Translations under genes and position numbers: made by a program
Assembly: GCF_937958065.1 (NCBI RefSeq)
Contig: NZ_CALFXI010000059.1
Coordinates: 1 to 44,529, forward strand
Source: an uncultured Steroidobacter sp.
Lineage (GTDB): Bacteria > Pseudomonadota > Gammaproteobacteria > Steroidobacterales > Steroidobacteraceae
DNA: 44,529 bases
Direction of reading: 5' to 3'
Part shown: piece by piece, positions 43,358 through 44,529 of the stretch
Position numbering within the stretch: the stretch's first letter is position 1
Layout: each line of letters opens with the position of its first letter
Notes under the pieces: generated by a model
The model's input: the letters and a program-made list of their open reading frames with translations, nothing else
What the model was told of the DNA's origin: nothing
Database searches by the model: none

Positions 43358-44380
43358 TTGATCAACGTGGAGCCTCGCAACCGCTTCGATCGCTCGACCG
43401 GGCCCAGCGCGTCGCCGGATGACGACGGCTCGACCGGTTCCGATGCTGGCGCCGTGTCCCCTCCGGCTGCGACGTCCATTCTCATCGTCGAGGATGAGGG
43501 CATCGTCGCGCAGGATCTCATGGAGGCGCTCACTCGCCTCGGCTACCGCATCAGCGGCGTGGCGAGCGAAGGCACGCAGGCGGTCGCCATGGCGCTGCAA
43601 TTGCGGCCCGAGCTGGTCGTCATGGATGTGAGCCTGCGAGGCGAGATCGACGGCATCCAGGCCGCACGCATGATGCAGGAACGCTCGCATGTGCCCATCA
43701 TCTTCCTCACCGGCCACCGCGACAGCGCAACGCTGCAGCGGGCGGTGCTGACCGGTCCGCTGGGTTATCTCATCAAACCGTTTCAGGAAGACGAGCTGCG
43801 CTGTGCGATCGAGGTGGCGATCCACAAGCATAGATCCGAGCAAGCGGTGCGCGAGCGTGAGGAGGAACTACGTCGAAGCGCGGAGCTGCTGCAGCACCTG
43901 ACCCTGATCGACGAGCTCACTCAACTGCGCAATCGGCGTGGTTTTTTCGAGCTGGCGCAGCAGGCGCTCAAAGTCGCCCAGCGCGAGCACTACGCGATGG
44001 GCGTGTTCTTCATGGATCTGAACGGCCTGAAGCGCATCAACGACACGCTCGGCCATCAGGCCGGCGACCAGGCGCTGCGCGACACCGCCGAGGTCCTGCG
44101 GGATACGTTTCGCGGCTCGGACATCCTGGCGCGCATCGGCGGCGATGAGTTTGTCGCGATGGCTCACGTGCACTCCACTCAGGATCTGCACGCGCTGGCG
44201 GGCCGGCTGCGCGAGCATCTGCAGATCTTCAACCAGACCCATCGTCGGCCGTATCCGCTGAACATCAGCGTGGGGATGACTCTGGTGGATGTCCCCACCG
44301 AAGAGGATCTCGAAGCGCTGCTCGCGCGCGCCGACGCAGCCATGTACGAAGACAAGCGCGCCGTCTCCAACCGGGCCTGA
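43358..44380 (+). CDS. Receiver-GGDEF response regulator (diguanylate cyclase)
   Basis: 340 residues. A Ser/Asp-rich leader of about 40 residues is followed by a receiver domain (ILIVEDEGIVAQDLMEAL, phospho-acceptor Asp90 in VVMDVSLRGEIDG, Lys in GYLIKPFQEDEL), a coiled linker (REREEELRRSAELLQHL) and a GGDEF domain (DELTQLRNRRGFFELA, ARIGGDEFVAM). The active-site GGDEF is intact and an RxxD inhibitory site (RGSD) lies five residues before it, so it should make c-di-GMP when phosphorylated and be feedback-limited. TTG at 43358 has AGGGGAG seven bases upstream. No partner kinase is in view. Confidence 0.93.
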   Translation: MINVEPRNRFDRSTGPSASPDDDGSTGSDAGAVSPPAATSILIVEDEGIVAQDLMEALTRLGYRISGVASEGTQAVAMALQLRPELVVMDVSLRGEIDGIQAARMMQERSHVPIIFLTGHRDSATLQRAVLTGPLGYLIKPFQEDELRCAIEVAIHKHRSEQAVREREEELRRSAELLQHLTLIDELTQLRNRRGFFELAQQALKVAQREHYAMGVFFMDLNGLKRINDTLGHQAGDQALRDTAEVLRDTFRGSDILARIGGDEFVAMAHVHSTQDLHALAGRLREHLQIFNQTHRRPYPLNISVGMTLVDVPTEEDLEALLARADAAMYEDKRAVSNRA

Positions 44381-44451
44381 GTCTCGAATCCGCCTCTGCC
44401 CTGCCACCGGGCTATCATGAGTGCCTCGATCCGCGCTCATGAGACCCGCCG

Positions 44452-44529
44452 ATGTCGAATGCCGTTGTCACCGACGATCCCGTACGGTGGCTGGAAACTG
44501 TCGCCGCTGACGACCCGCAACGCTTGCTG
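44452..44529 (+). CDS. Start of an unidentified gene, cut by the window end
   Basis: ATG 44452 opens a frame reading MSNAVVTDDPVRWLETVAAD and then DPQRLL to the end of the window. Too short to identify. Another frame from ATG 44417 is also open to the edge, so the true frame is not certain; the first is preferred because its composition is more protein-like. Confidence 0.4.
   Translation, partial: MSNAVVTDDPVRWLETVAADDPQRLL

Overview
The window is high-GC DNA from a Gram-negative bacterium. It carries three large TonB-dependent receptors, a FecI/FecR pair, a GlcNAc phosphotransferase system of the Xanthomonas/Caulobacter type and an SAH riboswitch before the SAH hydrolase gene. Together these suggest a gammaproteobacterium near the Xanthomonadales/Nevskiales/Steroidobacter group. 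That placement is inferred from gene content only.

Region 1 (about 0.6-16.5 kb) is a chitin/N-acetylglucosamine uptake and catabolism locus. On the minus strand lie a TonB receptor, a GH20 beta-N-acetylhexosaminidase lipoprotein, a fused EIIA-HPr-EI protein, an EIICB permease and a second TonB receptor. Divergently lie a GntR regulator, a SIS-type glucosamine-6-phosphate deaminase, NagA and a LacI-type regulator. The outer-membrane receptors bring in oligosaccharides, the hexosaminidase releases GlcNAc, the PTS imports and phosphorylates it, and NagA plus NagB-II feed fructose-6-phosphate to glycolysis. The LacI gene is split by a one-base frameshift inside its DNA-binding domain.

Region 2 (16.6-18.4 kb) holds a membrane metallophosphoesterase and a small sigma-like protein.

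Region 3 (18.6-33 kb) is the most unusual part: a lasso-peptide locus. It has a 30-residue precursor, a fused RRE/leader-peptidase B protein, an asparagine-synthetase-like cyclase C, a lasso isopeptidase of the prolyl-oligopeptidase family, an STN-domain TonB receptor with FecR and FecI, and a second S9 peptidase. There is no McjD-type ABC exporter. Divergent from the precursor is a gene for a short IucA/IucC-type (NIS siderophore synthetase) protein. This points to a lasso peptide that may be conjugated to a carboxylic acid or amine and then re-imported and opened by the isopeptidase, as in a siderophore cycle. The predicted core starts with Asp, not the usual Gly/Ala/Ser/Cys.

Region 4 (33-37.4 kb) contains a secreted hypothetical protein, a rhomboid protease, a periplasmic protein with a TonB-C-like domain, a conserved protein of unknown function and a possible decayed small gene.

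Region 5 (37.4-43.1 kb, minus strand) is a methyl-cycle/one-carbon operon: adenosine-kinase-like PfkB protein, metK, SAH riboswitch, ahcY, purU, folD. The window ends with a receiver-GGDEF diguanylate cyclase and the start of one more gene. Several genes appear to start at TTG behind a strong Shine-Dalgarno sequence. Two related intergenic repeats follow minus-strand genes.
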